Positions 1-8,297 of a DNA stretch of 64,000 bases are shown in pieces. The stretch comes from Chitinophaga caeni. GTDB taxonomy: Bacteria > Bacteroidota > Bacteroidia > Chitinophagales > Chitinophagaceae. The notes beneath the pieces are model-generated. The model had not been told where the DNA came from. It made no database searches and saw only the letters and a program-made list of their open reading frames with translations. Made by a program: the position numbers and the translations under genes. Every line of letters starts with the position of its first letter. The stretch's first letter is position 1. Location of the stretch: contig NZ_CP023777.1 in NCBI RefSeq assembly GCF_002557795.1, positions 3,171,001 through 3,235,000 on the forward strand. Direction: 5' to 3'.

Positions 1-878
1 CGGAGGAGTTAAAAAGCAATGCTCCTCAATTACCATCCGTATCGGCCTTTCCTATCATGCCATTTCCTGCTAATGATGAAGGGAAACTAGCCGAATACGG
101 GAAAAAACTAATTACCGAAACTTACAAGTTCATCGGCCCGGAAAGCGCTTTGAAGATAACGGGGAATCATCTGGCCTGCTCCAATTGCCACCTAGATGCC
201 GGGACGAAAGCCTTCGCCGCCCCTTATATCGGGTTAATGGGTGTCTTCCCAATTTATATAGGCCGGGAGAATAAAGTTGAGTCGCTGGAGGAGCGCGTGA
301 ACGGTTGCTTTGAAAGGAGTATGAACGGTCATGCCCTGGCTGATACAAGCAAGGAAATGCGGGCGATCGTAACTTATATTAAACACCTGAGCTATAATAC
401 AGGTGTTGGCAAAAGACTCGAAGGACAAGGCTTTACCAAAATTGAGGTACCCAACCGTGCTGCTAACTTGGTAGCGGGAGCGAAAATATACAAGGCGAAA
501 TGTGTTTCCTGCCACGGCGATCATGGGCAAGGATTGCCCGGTTCCGGTGGCAACAAAGAAGGAGGGTATATTTACCCGCCCTTGTGGGGTAATGATTCTT
601 ATAACGATGGCGCCGGCATGGCGCGTTTACTTACCGCGGCAGCATTTATTAAAGGAAATATGCCGTTCGGAGCCAGTGCGGCAACTTCCATCCTCAGCGA
701 TGAAGAAGCGTATGATGTCGCGGCTTTCGTGAATAGCCATGACAGGCCGGTAAAAAGGAACAAGGAACTAGATTACCCCGATTTAGCGAAGAAACCAAAA
801 GATTGTCCTTACCCTCCTTACGCGGATAACATCCCGCGGGAACAGCATCGCTATGGGCCATATTTTACCGCCCGTTAA
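1..878 (+). CDS. Diheme c-type cytochrome, TsdA-like (5' end outside window)
   Basis: The frame is open from base 3 to the TAA at 876-878, so the true start is probably upstream of the window. Counting from the Met at base 57, there are two haem-binding CxxCH motifs, CSNCH at 41-45 and CVSCH at 149-153. Between them is RVNGCFERSMNG with a Cys at 84, and NMPFG near 202 could supply a distal Met. Two c-type domains with a conserved Cys after the first haem site are the hallmark of thiosulfate dehydrogenase TsdA, which couples two thiosulfates to tetrathionate in the periplasm; the Cys is an axial haem ligand there. The next gene encodes a DsrE-like protein, which supports a sulfur role. Other diheme cytochromes remain possible, and the export signal cannot be seen. 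Confidence 0.8.
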   Translation, partial: EELKSNAPQLPSVSAFPIMPFPANDEGKLAEYGKKLITETYKFIGPESALKITGNHLACSNCHLDAGTKAFAAPYIGLMGVFPIYIGRENKVESLEERVNGCFERSMNGHALADTSKEMRAIVTYIKHLSYNTGVGKRLEGQGFTKIEVPNRAANLVAGAKIYKAKCVSCHGDHGQGLPGSGGNKEGGYIYPPLWGNDSYNDGAGMARLLTAAAFIKGNMPFGASAATSILSDEEAYDVAAFVNSHDRPVKRNKELDYPDLAKKPKDCPYPPYADNIPREQHRYGPYFTAR

Positions 879-957
879 ACTTAGCTTGGGTAAAGGAAAG
901 CATCCCGGTAAATTTACAATGTAAAGAAATATGTCATTCAATATTCAATCAATAATT

Positions 958-1416
958 ATGAGAAAGTATCTATTCCTGTTGTTAGCGTTAGTGGTTGTAT
1001 CCCGGGCGGGATTCGCACAAGGTCAAATTGAACAGCATCGACAGTTCACCGGTGCGAAAGCGGGGAAGTCCTTCTACAAGGCTATTTACCAATTAGACAC
1101 CAATGTACCTGGAAGAATAAACAAGGCCATCAGGAACATTAATAACCTATTGAATGACCCACGTTTGAAAGGTAAAATTGAGGTTGAACTGGTGGCTTTT
1201 TCCAAGGGAACGGATGCTTATCTGAAGAACTCCGGTTTTGAGAAGGCATTCAGAGAGTTGGCAGAGAAAGGAGTCATAATCGCGCAATGCGAAAACACGA
1301 TGAGGGAAAGGAAACTGTCTAAAGACCAACTGTATGATTTCGTTGCTTACGTTCCTTCGGGGAATGGTGAACTGGTCATAAGGGGTAGTGATGGTTGGGT
1401 AATCGTGAAACCATAA
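958..1416 (+). CDS. DsrE/DsrF-like family protein, exported
   Basis: From the ATG at 958 the product is about 152 residues and opens with a clean signal peptide (MRKYLFLLLALVVVSRAGFAQ). An ATG at 931 would add nine residues before it and is less likely. The mature part has the DsrE-type layout: a helix-rich start, then VELVAFSKGTDAYL, and late in the protein IIAQCENTMRERKL with the Cys that these families often place there. DsrE-like proteins carry or transfer sulfur as persulfides in sulfur oxidation and tRNA thiolation; exported versions are common in Bacteroidota and poorly understood. It sits 79 bases after the TsdA-like cytochrome and 20 bases before the binding protein, so the three are probably cotranscribed. 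Confidence 0.78.
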   Translation: MRKYLFLLLALVVVSRAGFAQGQIEQHRQFTGAKAGKSFYKAIYQLDTNVPGRINKAIRNINNLLNDPRLKGKIEVELVAFSKGTDAYLKNSGFEKAFRELAEKGVIIAQCENTMRERKLSKDQLYDFVAYVPSGNGELVIRGSDGWVIVKP

Positions 1417-1436
1417 GCAGTTAAATAATATCGGAG

Positions 1437-2348
1437 ATGAAAAAGATCATATCTTGTATTGGCGCGGGTATAATTACGATCGCCGTACAAGCTCAAGAAC
1501 ACCGTTTTGATCCACCATGGAACGATGCGCCGGAAGCCGCCGTGAATTTTACTGTTCCCGGTATTGATAATGTCCCGGATATTTATGGTGATATCAATGA
1601 TCCGCAACTTGTTGTTTTTTTTGCCGGGAATCAATTCATGTGCGTGGACGATTTATTAGCTGCTTTTAAAAAGCAGTACCCGCAATACAAGCGCGTCCTT
1701 GTTGAAACTTTACCTCCCGGGATATTGGCTAAACAAATTCAGGGTGGGAGTTTAACGATAGGGAATATGCGCATTACCGTGCAGCCGGATATTTATGCCG
1801 CCGGGAAGGCCAGGGTGGCATCCATGAATACATTGTTTTCTGATACGGCAACCTATGCATATAATTCCTTAAGCTTGATGGTGCATCAAGGGAACCCTAA
1901 GAAGGTGGCGGGTTTGAAAGATCTATCAAGGGAAGATCTGCGCATCAGTATGCCTAACCCTGCGTGGGAAGGCATCGCTAAACAAATCGAAAAGGCGTAT
2001 ATCGCTGCCGGGGGTGAGCGCTTGCTGGAGGCAGTCATGAAAACAAAGGTTGCGGATGGTAGCACTTGGCTCACCAAGATCCACCATAGGGAAAGTCCCT
2101 TAAGGATATTAAATGAACAAAGCGATGTGGCCCCGGTATGGTTGTCGGAGGTGCTTTACCAGGAAAGGATGCATCACCCGGTGGAATCAATAAAGATACC
2201 GGCATCGGAAAATATCAGGGCAACTTATGTTATCGCGAAATTGAAGCATGCTATACATAGCTGCGCTGCTACTGATTTTTTTAACTTTATGCAGTCCGAT
2301 GAGGTAAAAAGAATTTACCGTAAATATGGATTTGATACGGATGGATGA
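1437..2348 (+). CDS. Periplasmic type 2 substrate-binding protein (ModA-like), orphan
   Basis: The 303-residue product starts with a signal peptide (cleavage probably after the AQA/AQ near residue 20). It shows the layout of extracellular solute-binding proteins of the ModA type: VVFFAGNQF early, LMVHQGNPKKVAGLKDL and ISMPNPAWEGIAKQI in the middle, then APVWLSEV and IPASENIRATYVIA, ending in KRIYRKYGF. A GGAG lies five bases before the ATG. No permease or ATPase is adjacent, so it may act as a sensor or carrier, or feed a distant transporter. The ligand is unknown; an oxyanion would fit both the fold and the two upstream sulfur-type genes. Confidence 0.72.
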   Translation: MKKIISCIGAGIITIAVQAQEHRFDPPWNDAPEAAVNFTVPGIDNVPDIYGDINDPQLVVFFAGNQFMCVDDLLAAFKKQYPQYKRVLVETLPPGILAKQIQGGSLTIGNMRITVQPDIYAAGKARVASMNTLFSDTATYAYNSLSLMVHQGNPKKVAGLKDLSREDLRISMPNPAWEGIAKQIEKAYIAAGGERLLEAVMKTKVADGSTWLTKIHHRESPLRILNEQSDVAPVWLSEVLYQERMHHPVESIKIPASENIRATYVIAKLKHAIHSCAATDFFNFMQSDEVKRIYRKYGFDTDG

Positions 2349-2351
2349 TTC

Positions 2352-2360
2352 ATTTTATAG
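2352..2360. repeat. Left copy of 9-bp target-site duplication
   Basis: ATTTTATAG here is repeated exactly at 2586-2594, immediately outside the two inverted repeats of the small element. It begins three bases after the stop codon of the binding protein. Confidence 0.85.
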
Positions 2361-2585
2361 CATTGTTGTCCGACTAAAATTGTATTAAATCTACTTGGAT
2401 TCCTTACCTGGTCAAGGACATAAGCGAAGGATGATCTATTCAGCCCCGCCAACAACACCGTGGAACTTCGCACTGTTAATAGCGAAGCTATATAGTAGTA
2501 CAAAAGCTGGATCGCGGGTGGACATTGAATCGAACTTTTGAGGCGACGATAATTTTTTCATTGAAAATTTAGTCGAACAATAATG
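2361..2585. mobile_element. MITE-like element, 225 bp, with terminal inverted repeats
   Basis: The left end (2361-2381) and the reverse complement of the right end (2565-2585) share CATTnTTGTnCGACTAAA followed by nTT, matching at 18 of 21 positions. Both ends are bordered by the same 9-bp sequence ATTTTATAG. There is no transposase gene inside and only short broken frames, so this looks like a non-autonomous derivative moved by a transposase encoded elsewhere. A 9-bp duplication is usual for several DDE families, including parts of the IS4 group, but I cannot assign the family. The element separates the stop codon at 2348 from the terminator hairpin at 2644. Confidence 0.85.
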
Positions 2586-2594
2586 ATTTTATAG
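2586..2594. repeat. Right copy of 9-bp target-site duplication
   Basis: Exact second copy of ATTTTATAG, directly abutting the right terminal inverted repeat. Confidence 0.85.
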
Positions 2595-2643
2595 TTAGAT
2601 TATATTTAGGAATAAATTACAAGTAAAATTTATTAACATGGAT

Positions 2644-2676
2644 AAAAGGCAATCCAGCTTATAGGGATTGCCTTTT
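2644..2676. terminator. Rho-independent terminator-like hairpin
   Basis: A perfect 12-bp stem, AAAAGGCAATCC with GGATTGCCTTTT, and a nine-base loop. The A-run on the left and T-run on the right allow use in both directions. It is the likely end of the upstream sulfur-type operon, now displaced by the 225-bp insertion. The remaining 2677-2962 is AT-rich and I see no gene in it. Confidence 0.75.
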
Positions 2677-2962
2677 GCATGCCAATGCATTTTACCGTTT
2701 GGCAAGCTATTTCATGAAGTGTTACATCGATTTTATTATGGCTATTTATTTGGCATGTCAAAATAAGGTGATTTTAGTGCACCATGGATCGTTTAGAAAT
2801 AAATATTTTATGCGACGAAATATTTATTGCCAGGAGATGGACATGCAAAAATGAATAGCAGCAATGGTGAATATTACTTCCCCGGCCAATTAATAGGCAA
2901 ATTGGATACAATTTTTGCTATATTAGTTGGGTGTTAAATAACACTGCTTTAATAATTCCATT

Positions 2963-4081
2963 ATGAAACAAGGTCTTTTTATCGGTATGTGTTGCCTGTT
3001 AGCACTCGGCAGCCAAGCACAACAAAAATATTTATTCATCGGTACCTATACGGAAAATGCACAGCAGGGCATCCATGTACTTAAGTTTGATGAAAATACA
3101 GCCGAAACAAAGGAAGTATCGGTGACTCCTTCTGTAAACCCGTCTTACTTGGCAATATCGCCCGATAATAAATTTTTATACGCGGTAAATGAAAATGGCG
3201 GTGGAAATGGGGCGGTCAGTGCATATCAATTTAATTCGTCTAACGGAACATTAACTTTTATCAATTCTCGCCCCAGCGGTGGCGATCATCCATGCCATGT
3301 TGTTTTGGATAAAAGCGGGCGCTGGTTAGTAGTGTCTAATTACTCGGGTGGAAATTTTTCTATTTACCCTGTTGATAAGGATGGTGCAATAGGCGCAGCG
3401 GTGCAAGTGGTGCAGCATAAAGGTACAGGCGCCAATAAAAATAGGCAAGAGAAGGCGCATGTACATTCTGCCGCCTTTTCTCCCGATGGGAAATACCTGT
3501 TAATCATGGATCTTGGTATCGATAAGATCATGATTTATAATTTTAATAAGGTTACCGGGAAAGTAAGTTCTGCCAAGCAGGCATTTGAGTCGGTGTTGCC
3601 GGGTTCCGGTCCCAGGCATTTTACTTTTTCCCCTGGTAATAAATTTGCTTACCTAGTCGAAGAGTTAAGCGGTACGGTAACAGTATATGCTTACCACGAG
3701 GGTAGGTTAACCAGGTTACAATCTATTTCATCATTGCCGCCCGGGGCTACTATCATGAATCATGATGCCGGGAGTGCCGATATTCATATTAGCCCGGATG
3801 GAAATTTTTTATATGCTTCCAATAGGGGTACTGCCAATAATATTGCGATATATGCAGTGGACAATCAGTCCGGGAATATTAAAAGCATCAGCTTTCAACC
3901 GGTATTAGGAAAGGCGCCGAGAAATTTCAATTTCGACCCTAGTGCCAAGTATTTATTAGTCGCCAATCAAAATACGAATGAGGTCGTGATTTTTGAAAGG
4001 GATATGCACACCGGGATGTTGTCGGATACCGGGAAGCGGATCAAGGTTTTCAAGCCGGTTTGTCTGAAGTGGTTGAATTGA
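2963..4081 (+). CDS. Lactonase-family seven-bladed beta-propeller (YbhE/Pgl-like), secreted
   Basis: The 372-residue protein opens with a signal peptide (MKQGLFIGMCCLLALGSQAQ), then YLFIGTYTENAQQGIHVLKFD, the usual start of the lactonase family (COG2706). Repeated blades follow, with recurring motifs such as YLAISPDNKFLYAVNE, PCHVVLDKSGRWLVVSNYSGG, AAFSPDGKYLL and HISPDGNFLYASNRG. Cytoplasmic relatives hydrolyse 6-phosphogluconolactone. An exported copy in Bacteroidota probably acts on another lactone or cyclic ester, so the name 6-phosphogluconolactonase should be treated with care. It stands alone between the terminator at 2644 and the repeat at 4092. Confidence 0.85.
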   Translation: MKQGLFIGMCCLLALGSQAQQKYLFIGTYTENAQQGIHVLKFDENTAETKEVSVTPSVNPSYLAISPDNKFLYAVNENGGGNGAVSAYQFNSSNGTLTFINSRPSGGDHPCHVVLDKSGRWLVVSNYSGGNFSIYPVDKDGAIGAAVQVVQHKGTGANKNRQEKAHVHSAAFSPDGKYLLIMDLGIDKIMIYNFNKVTGKVSSAKQAFESVLPGSGPRHFTFSPGNKFAYLVEELSGTVTVYAYHEGRLTRLQSISSLPPGATIMNHDAGSADIHISPDGNFLYASNRGTANNIAIYAVDNQSGNIKSISFQPVLGKAPRNFNFDPSAKYLLVANQNTNEVVIFERDMHTGMLSDTGKRIKVFKPVCLKWLN

Positions 4082-4091
4082 TCGTGCGCGG

Positions 4092-4119
4092 GTAGAGCCA
4101 AGGCATACCTTGGCTTTAC
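4092..4119. repeat. 28-nt palindromic intergenic repeat, copy 1
   Basis: GTAGAGCCAAGGCA joined to TACCTTGGCTTTAC forms a near-perfect hairpin eleven bases after a stop codon. The left flank resembles that of copy 4 (both have TTGATC, then GTGCG-rich sequence). It belongs with the copies at 20023, 43632 and 55642. Confidence 0.75.
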
Positions 4120-4201
4120 ATTACGAGATTGTTAAATCCCGGGAAGGGATGGTTATTCGGCATGGCAAAAGTGTTCTTACCTGTACATAAAATGTTATGC
4201 T

Positions 4202-5164
4202 ATGAAAAAACAAACCCTTTTGCTAGGCTTATTAGCCTTCAGTTTTATGAGCTGTCAAAAAGAGCTTACCGGTCCTGTTGAACCCCAAGATTTGGAAGCC
4301 CACGATGTATCAACCCTTGAAAGCCTGGTTGTTAACGCTAATGAATGGATGATGAATTTACCGGGTAGCATGAACTTAACACAACTGTCCATCCCCGGTA
4401 CACATGATAGCGGCGCCCGTTTTGAACCGATCGGCGGTACGGCCAAATGCCAGGATCTCACCATTTCGGAGCAACTAAATGCCGGGACCCGTTTCCTTGA
4501 CATCCGCTGCCGTCATATCGATGATGCCTTCGCCATTCATCACGGTTCTATTTATCAGAATATGAACTTTACCGATGTACTCAATATGTGTTACGACTTC
4601 CTCGATGCACATCCTTCTGAAACCATCGTGATGAGTGTAAAGGAAGAATACAATTCTTCGAATACAACGAGGAGCTTCGAAGCTACCTTCGATTCTTATA
4701 TACAATTGAATCCCTCAAAGTGGTACATGCAAGCATCAGTACCGGATTTGGGTGATGTAAGGGGAAAGATCGTTTTGTTGCGCCGGTTCGGTGCATCTAC
4801 GACGCCTAAGGGTATCGATGCAACGAGCTGGGCCGACAATACCACCTTCAGCATTTCTAATGCAAATGCATCATTAAGGGTACAGGACCAGTATCAAGTG
4901 CCGGATAACAATACCAAGTGGACGAATATCACGAACCTATTCAATGAATCCGCTACTAATAGTAACAGTACATTGTATATAAACTTCAGTAGTGGTTATA
5001 AACCTTTGATCTTTGGTATTCCCAGTATAACAACTGTTTCGAATAATATTAACCCGAAACTGGAAACTTATTTTACAACGAATACCGGCGGTAGATTTGG
5101 TATCATCCCGATGGATTTCGCAAATGCCAACCGGAATAAGTTAATCATCGATACCAACTTTTAA
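4202..5164 (+). CDS. PI-PLC X-domain lipoprotein
   Basis: The 320-residue product carries a lipoprotein signal ending in FSFMSC (Cys18). A phosphatidylinositol-specific phospholipase C X-type domain follows: LTQLSIPGTHDSG contains His68, GTRFLDIRCR carries the expected Asp/Arg region, and AIHHGSIYQN supplies the second His (114). The two His are the acid/base pair that cyclises the inositol phosphate in bacterial PI-PLC. LNMCYDFLDAHPSETIVMSVKEE and GKIVLLRRFG are also typical. It should be membrane-anchored and may act on phosphoinositides or glycosylphosphatidylinositols. Whether it is active is inferred only from the His pair. Confidence 0.85.
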   Translation: MKKQTLLLGLLAFSFMSCQKELTGPVEPQDLEAHDVSTLESLVVNANEWMMNLPGSMNLTQLSIPGTHDSGARFEPIGGTAKCQDLTISEQLNAGTRFLDIRCRHIDDAFAIHHGSIYQNMNFTDVLNMCYDFLDAHPSETIVMSVKEEYNSSNTTRSFEATFDSYIQLNPSKWYMQASVPDLGDVRGKIVLLRRFGASTTPKGIDATSWADNTTFSISNANASLRVQDQYQVPDNNTKWTNITNLFNESATNSNSTLYINFSSGYKPLIFGIPSITTVSNNINPKLETYFTTNTGGRFGIIPMDFANANRNKLIIDTNF

Positions 5165-5195
5165 TCCTTTTAGTAAATATTAAAATTCTTGAAAC

Positions 5196-5234
5196 AAAAA
5201 ATCCCCTCCCGTGAATATTACGGGAGGGGATTTC
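5196..5234. terminator. Bidirectional terminator between convergent genes
   Basis: A 14-bp perfect stem, AAATCCCCTCCCGT with ACGGGAGGGGATTT, around a seven-base loop, flanked by A-run and T-run. It separates the PI-PLC gene from the convergent FadL-type gene. Confidence 0.9.
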
Positions 5235-5261
5235 CTGCTTTATAATATTTAAAATAATCGC

Positions 5262-6842
5262 TTAGAATTTGAATCCCACGGAGGCAACTATAGTACTGGT
5301 GCTCAGTTTTGTGCTGCCGGAAGAAATCGGCAAATCGGAATACTTGTATAATAAAGTATAAGGGTAATAAGTGTCTTTCTGCATGCTATTCACATACGTA
5401 AGATCAACAAACATGCCCTTCCCGCGGTAGCCGACACCGCCGCTGAGGCGCTGGATGCTGGCATCGAAATCGCTGTTCTCATAAGGGGAACCGTAATAAG
5501 CGTATCCTGCACGTACGGCAAACCAATCAAACTTCAATTCGCCACCCACGCGGGCATTGAACGTTGCCTTGTAAGTTGCTTTAATATCCTCGTTCACTTG
5601 ATCCGAAATCGATTGAAAACCCGGGAATTTATAGCGGGAGGTGCTATAATCAATATAATCTACATCGGCAGTGATAAAACCTTGTTGCTTCGCTGCCTGG
5701 AAGGTCCCGAATACGTAGGAGAGGCTTCCCGTAGCTTTTAACGGCGTCCTGTAGTTATAAGAAAATTCCAACGGGTAACCGTCATTTAAATCGGTGGTAG
5801 CAGTCATCCTTTCTGAAGATCCATTAACTTGGAAGTTTTCTGTATTAGCCAAAACGCTGTTGTTTGTTACGTCGTTCATGCTGTACCAGGTAGGAGTATG
5901 AAAGGCTACGCCGATCCTCACGTTACTAACGGGGGCGTAGATGGCGCCAATTTTAATGTTTACGCCCGTGCCTTCCGTCTCTTGGTTCACGTTGTAATCG
6001 AAATATTTAAATTCATTCAGATCATCACCGGAAATATCGTCTTCTTGATATAGGCGTTCCTGTTTATAGCGGAGGATGGTATAGCCTAAGTTCATCCCGA
6101 GGTATAGCTTATCGCCATAATTCGTGGCAAATGAAAGGTTGGTTTCATAGATTCCGCCTGATTCTACCTTCCTGTCGCGTTGTTGTATACCGGTGGTCGG
6201 GTTTACGCTGGTAAACCAGGAAGGGTTATTAGGGGAAACATTAAATGTATCAACCAGGTACGTGTTTACCGCTAATCCTGCGCCATCAACATAATTAGTC
6301 AAGGCATCGCTTAAACTAGCCCCGTCTTCGGTAAGTTGTTGCACCCACCTGTCAGACATTGAATAATTATAGTTATCGCCTTCCAGGTAAGTTACACGCC
6401 TAAAATTAGCGATTGTATTTACGCCGATGCCCACGGTAAAGTTTCTCCACGGAGAGCTGGGTTTCATATTCGGCATCGATAGTACAATCCCGATGGTTGG
6501 AACCTGCAATCCATTTTTATTCTCCTTGTAAGTACCGAATTGATTAGGATTTTGTGTGCTTAAAGCATACTTCGTCGTATTGGTATTGAAGAAGAAATTA
6601 GGGGCGATAACGATTTCGCTGGTGTTGTAAAACCCTAGTCCCGCCGGGTTTATACTCGATGCGCTATAATCTCCACCGAGTGAACCCATCGCGCCGCCTA
6701 TAGCTTGCGAGCGGGCAGTACCTACCGGAACGGTTTGGCTATACCTGAGGGCTTCCGAAGCATCTTGGGCTTTGAGGATCGTTGTAGAGAGCGTTAGCAT
6801 GGTACCGGCTAATAGAAGCCTTTTCAATCTTATATTCATCAT
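5262..6842 (-). CDS. OmpP1/FadL/TodX-family outer membrane transport protein
   Basis: The ATG pair at 6842/6839 is preferred over the TTG at 6851; the product is about 526 residues. After the signal peptide (ending TILKAQ) comes a FadL-type start, ALRYSQTVPVGTARSQAIGGAMGSLGGDYSASSINPAGLGFY, and the rest has alternating beta-barrel character ending in SVGFKF. The family forms outer-membrane channels for hydrophobic compounds such as long-chain fatty acids and aromatics; some Bacteroidota members are annotated as haemin receptors. It follows the lipoprotein gene on the same strand, and the pair lies upstream of the divergent proS, an arrangement common in the phylum. Confidence 0.88.
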   Translation of the reverse strand: MMNIRLKRLLLAGTMLTLSTTILKAQDASEALRYSQTVPVGTARSQAIGGAMGSLGGDYSASSINPAGLGFYNTSEIVIAPNFFFNTNTTKYALSTQNPNQFGTYKENKNGLQVPTIGIVLSMPNMKPSSPWRNFTVGIGVNTIANFRRVTYLEGDNYNYSMSDRWVQQLTEDGASLSDALTNYVDGAGLAVNTYLVDTFNVSPNNPSWFTSVNPTTGIQQRDRKVESGGIYETNLSFATNYGDKLYLGMNLGYTILRYKQERLYQEDDISGDDLNEFKYFDYNVNQETEGTGVNIKIGAIYAPVSNVRIGVAFHTPTWYSMNDVTNNSVLANTENFQVNGSSERMTATTDLNDGYPLEFSYNYRTPLKATGSLSYVFGTFQAAKQQGFITADVDYIDYSTSRYKFPGFQSISDQVNEDIKATYKATFNARVGGELKFDWFAVRAGYAYYGSPYENSDFDASIQRLSGGVGYRGKGMFVDLTYVNSMQKDTYYPYTLLYKYSDLPISSGSTKLSTSTIVASVGFKF

Positions 6843-6916
6843 TACAATCAATTGTCAATTATGTTTATGCAGTATTACTGAACTACTATATAACGATAAT
6901 CAGGGTTATCATGGTA

Positions 6917-6957
6917 TAAAAATACCCCGGGTAACCATTTGCTTACACCGGGGCATT
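6917..6957 (-). terminator. Terminator of the Tyr/Trp-rich lipoprotein gene
   Basis: AATACCCCGG pairs with CCGGGGCATT (one G-T pair) across a 17-base loop. On the minus strand the stem is followed by ATTTTTATAC. It ends transcription from the gene at 6976 before the FadL gene. Confidence 0.65.
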
Positions 6958-6975
6958 CGATATTTTTCGGTAAAA

Positions 6976-8031
6976 TTAACCTCTTGAACGTACTGGCCTA
7001 CTTGCACCGCTGCTGCGTGAACCGCTGCTTGGAGGTGACACGGAACGTACCGGCGCTGATGATGACCTAGATGGAGTATATGACCTTGTCGGGGCGCTGC
7101 TCCTGTTGTAATTGGAATTACTTGGTCTTACATCACGGTAAACGCGTGTTGGCCTAGATGGGGGAGAATAACTTCCGTTGTTAGTTGATCTCCTGTAGTT
7201 GTTATAAGCTGGACTGGTAATTGCTCTTTCGTTAGGCGCTCCACGGAACACTCTCCTTGGAGAAGATATGCCGGATGAAGTACCCGGTGCAGCAATTCTT
7301 CCGCCATCGTTAGCGCTTCTTACTACTCTCGGTGCACGGGCGCCAGAGCTGTTTGTAAATTGATTATTTACAGTCCTAACGGTCCTGGTATAAGAACCCC
7401 TGGAGGTACTTCTGGGTCCCCATGAGCTGCCGGGGCGGGAAGTGTAATATCCTGGGTGACCATAATAACCACCACCGCCATAATAATAATGGCCGGGATA
7501 ATACCACGGTGAATACCAGGAGTTATAGAAGGGGCTGCCCCATCCGTATCCGAAATAGAATGAACTACGCCATCCTAATCCAAATCCCATTGACCAGCCT
7601 GGGTATCCCCAAGAAGAATAATACGGTGAATACCAAGAACTGTATGGAGAATACCACATGCTATAAGGAGAATACCAAGAATTAGCCCAGGCGCCGTTTC
7701 GGAAACCGGCATTGTACCCTGAATTATAACCATCCCAGTAATTGCCGGAATAATCATTATGGAACCTGTTTATGCGGCGTGCGTATTCATTCTCATCTTC
7801 CGAACCGTTGACATACGTGGCATTACCATCATCGTCATAAGTAACGTATTTTTGAGTTTCTTCTAATTCGATCGCTTTATCAGGCGATTTATTAGAAGCA
7901 TAAGCTTTTTTCGAACGTCCCGAAGAATAATAAACATCATCGGGCGTTTTCGCTGTTTTGTAGGCAGAAGAACAGCTGCTCAAGAGAAACAGCAGTACAC
8001 CTGCTCCGTATAGTATAGGTTTCATCTGCAT
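6976..8031 (-). CDS. Low-complexity Tyr/Trp/Gly/Ser-rich lipoprotein, unknown function
   Basis: The 351-residue product has a lipobox (LLFLLSSC, Cys20); starting at Met3 would give a more compact signal. Residues about 25-105 are mixed and acidic (KYVTYDDDGNATYVNG). Residues about 115-195 are built from repeats of the kind NSWYSPYSMWYSPYSSWYSP followed by Gly/Tyr-rich runs. The last 150 residues are rich in Ser, Arg and Pro, with no Lys-Asp pattern and many SRPT-type segments. Such proteins are seen in Bacteroidota without assigned function. The composition suggests an extended, possibly aggregating or surface-coating protein. No enzymatic motif is visible. Confidence 0.8.
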   Translation of the reverse strand: MQMKPILYGAGVLLFLLSSCSSAYKTAKTPDDVYYSSGRSKKAYASNKSPDKAIELEETQKYVTYDDDGNATYVNGSEDENEYARRINRFHNDYSGNYWDGYNSGYNAGFRNGAWANSWYSPYSMWYSPYSSWYSPYYSSWGYPGWSMGFGLGWRSSFYFGYGWGSPFYNSWYSPWYYPGHYYYGGGGYYGHPGYYTSRPGSSWGPRSTSRGSYTRTVRTVNNQFTNSSGARAPRVVRSANDGGRIAAPGTSSGISSPRRVFRGAPNERAITSPAYNNYRRSTNNGSYSPPSRPTRVYRDVRPSNSNYNRSSAPTRSYTPSRSSSAPVRSVSPPSSGSRSSGASRPVRSRG

Positions 8032-8297
8032 TGGTTTATTTATAGTGTAAATTTAATCAAATTAAACGAATTTTTTCGTAGAAAGCTGCTTACGCTAACG
8101 GGTTTTATTATCTTCGCACACCGGCAGGTGTTCCTACAGTAATACAACGTCCCGGTAGCGCACTTTGTTACACTTGAAATACAACAAAAATTACGCCAAA
8201 TATTAAGAAAATATCTTTTATTTTGCAATGGTATTTATGTTGTTAAAGTGTTGATTTTCAATGTTAAAAGTTAAGAACTTATTGCAATTCAAAATAT

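Noticed and set aside
2315..2503. 62-codon minus-strand frame over the MITE
   Set aside because: It spans the end of the binding-protein gene and one TIR, so it arose from the insertion and is unlikely to be a gene.
7422..7685. Plus-strand frame rich in Asn, His and Arg
   Set aside because: It is the complement of the Tyr/Trp/Gly-rich repeats of the minus-strand lipoprotein and reflects that repeat only.
8040..8228. 62-codon minus-strand frame upstream of proS
   Set aside because: Cys-rich, basic and without a signal or family; it lies in the AT-rich divergent promoter gap and looks like chance.
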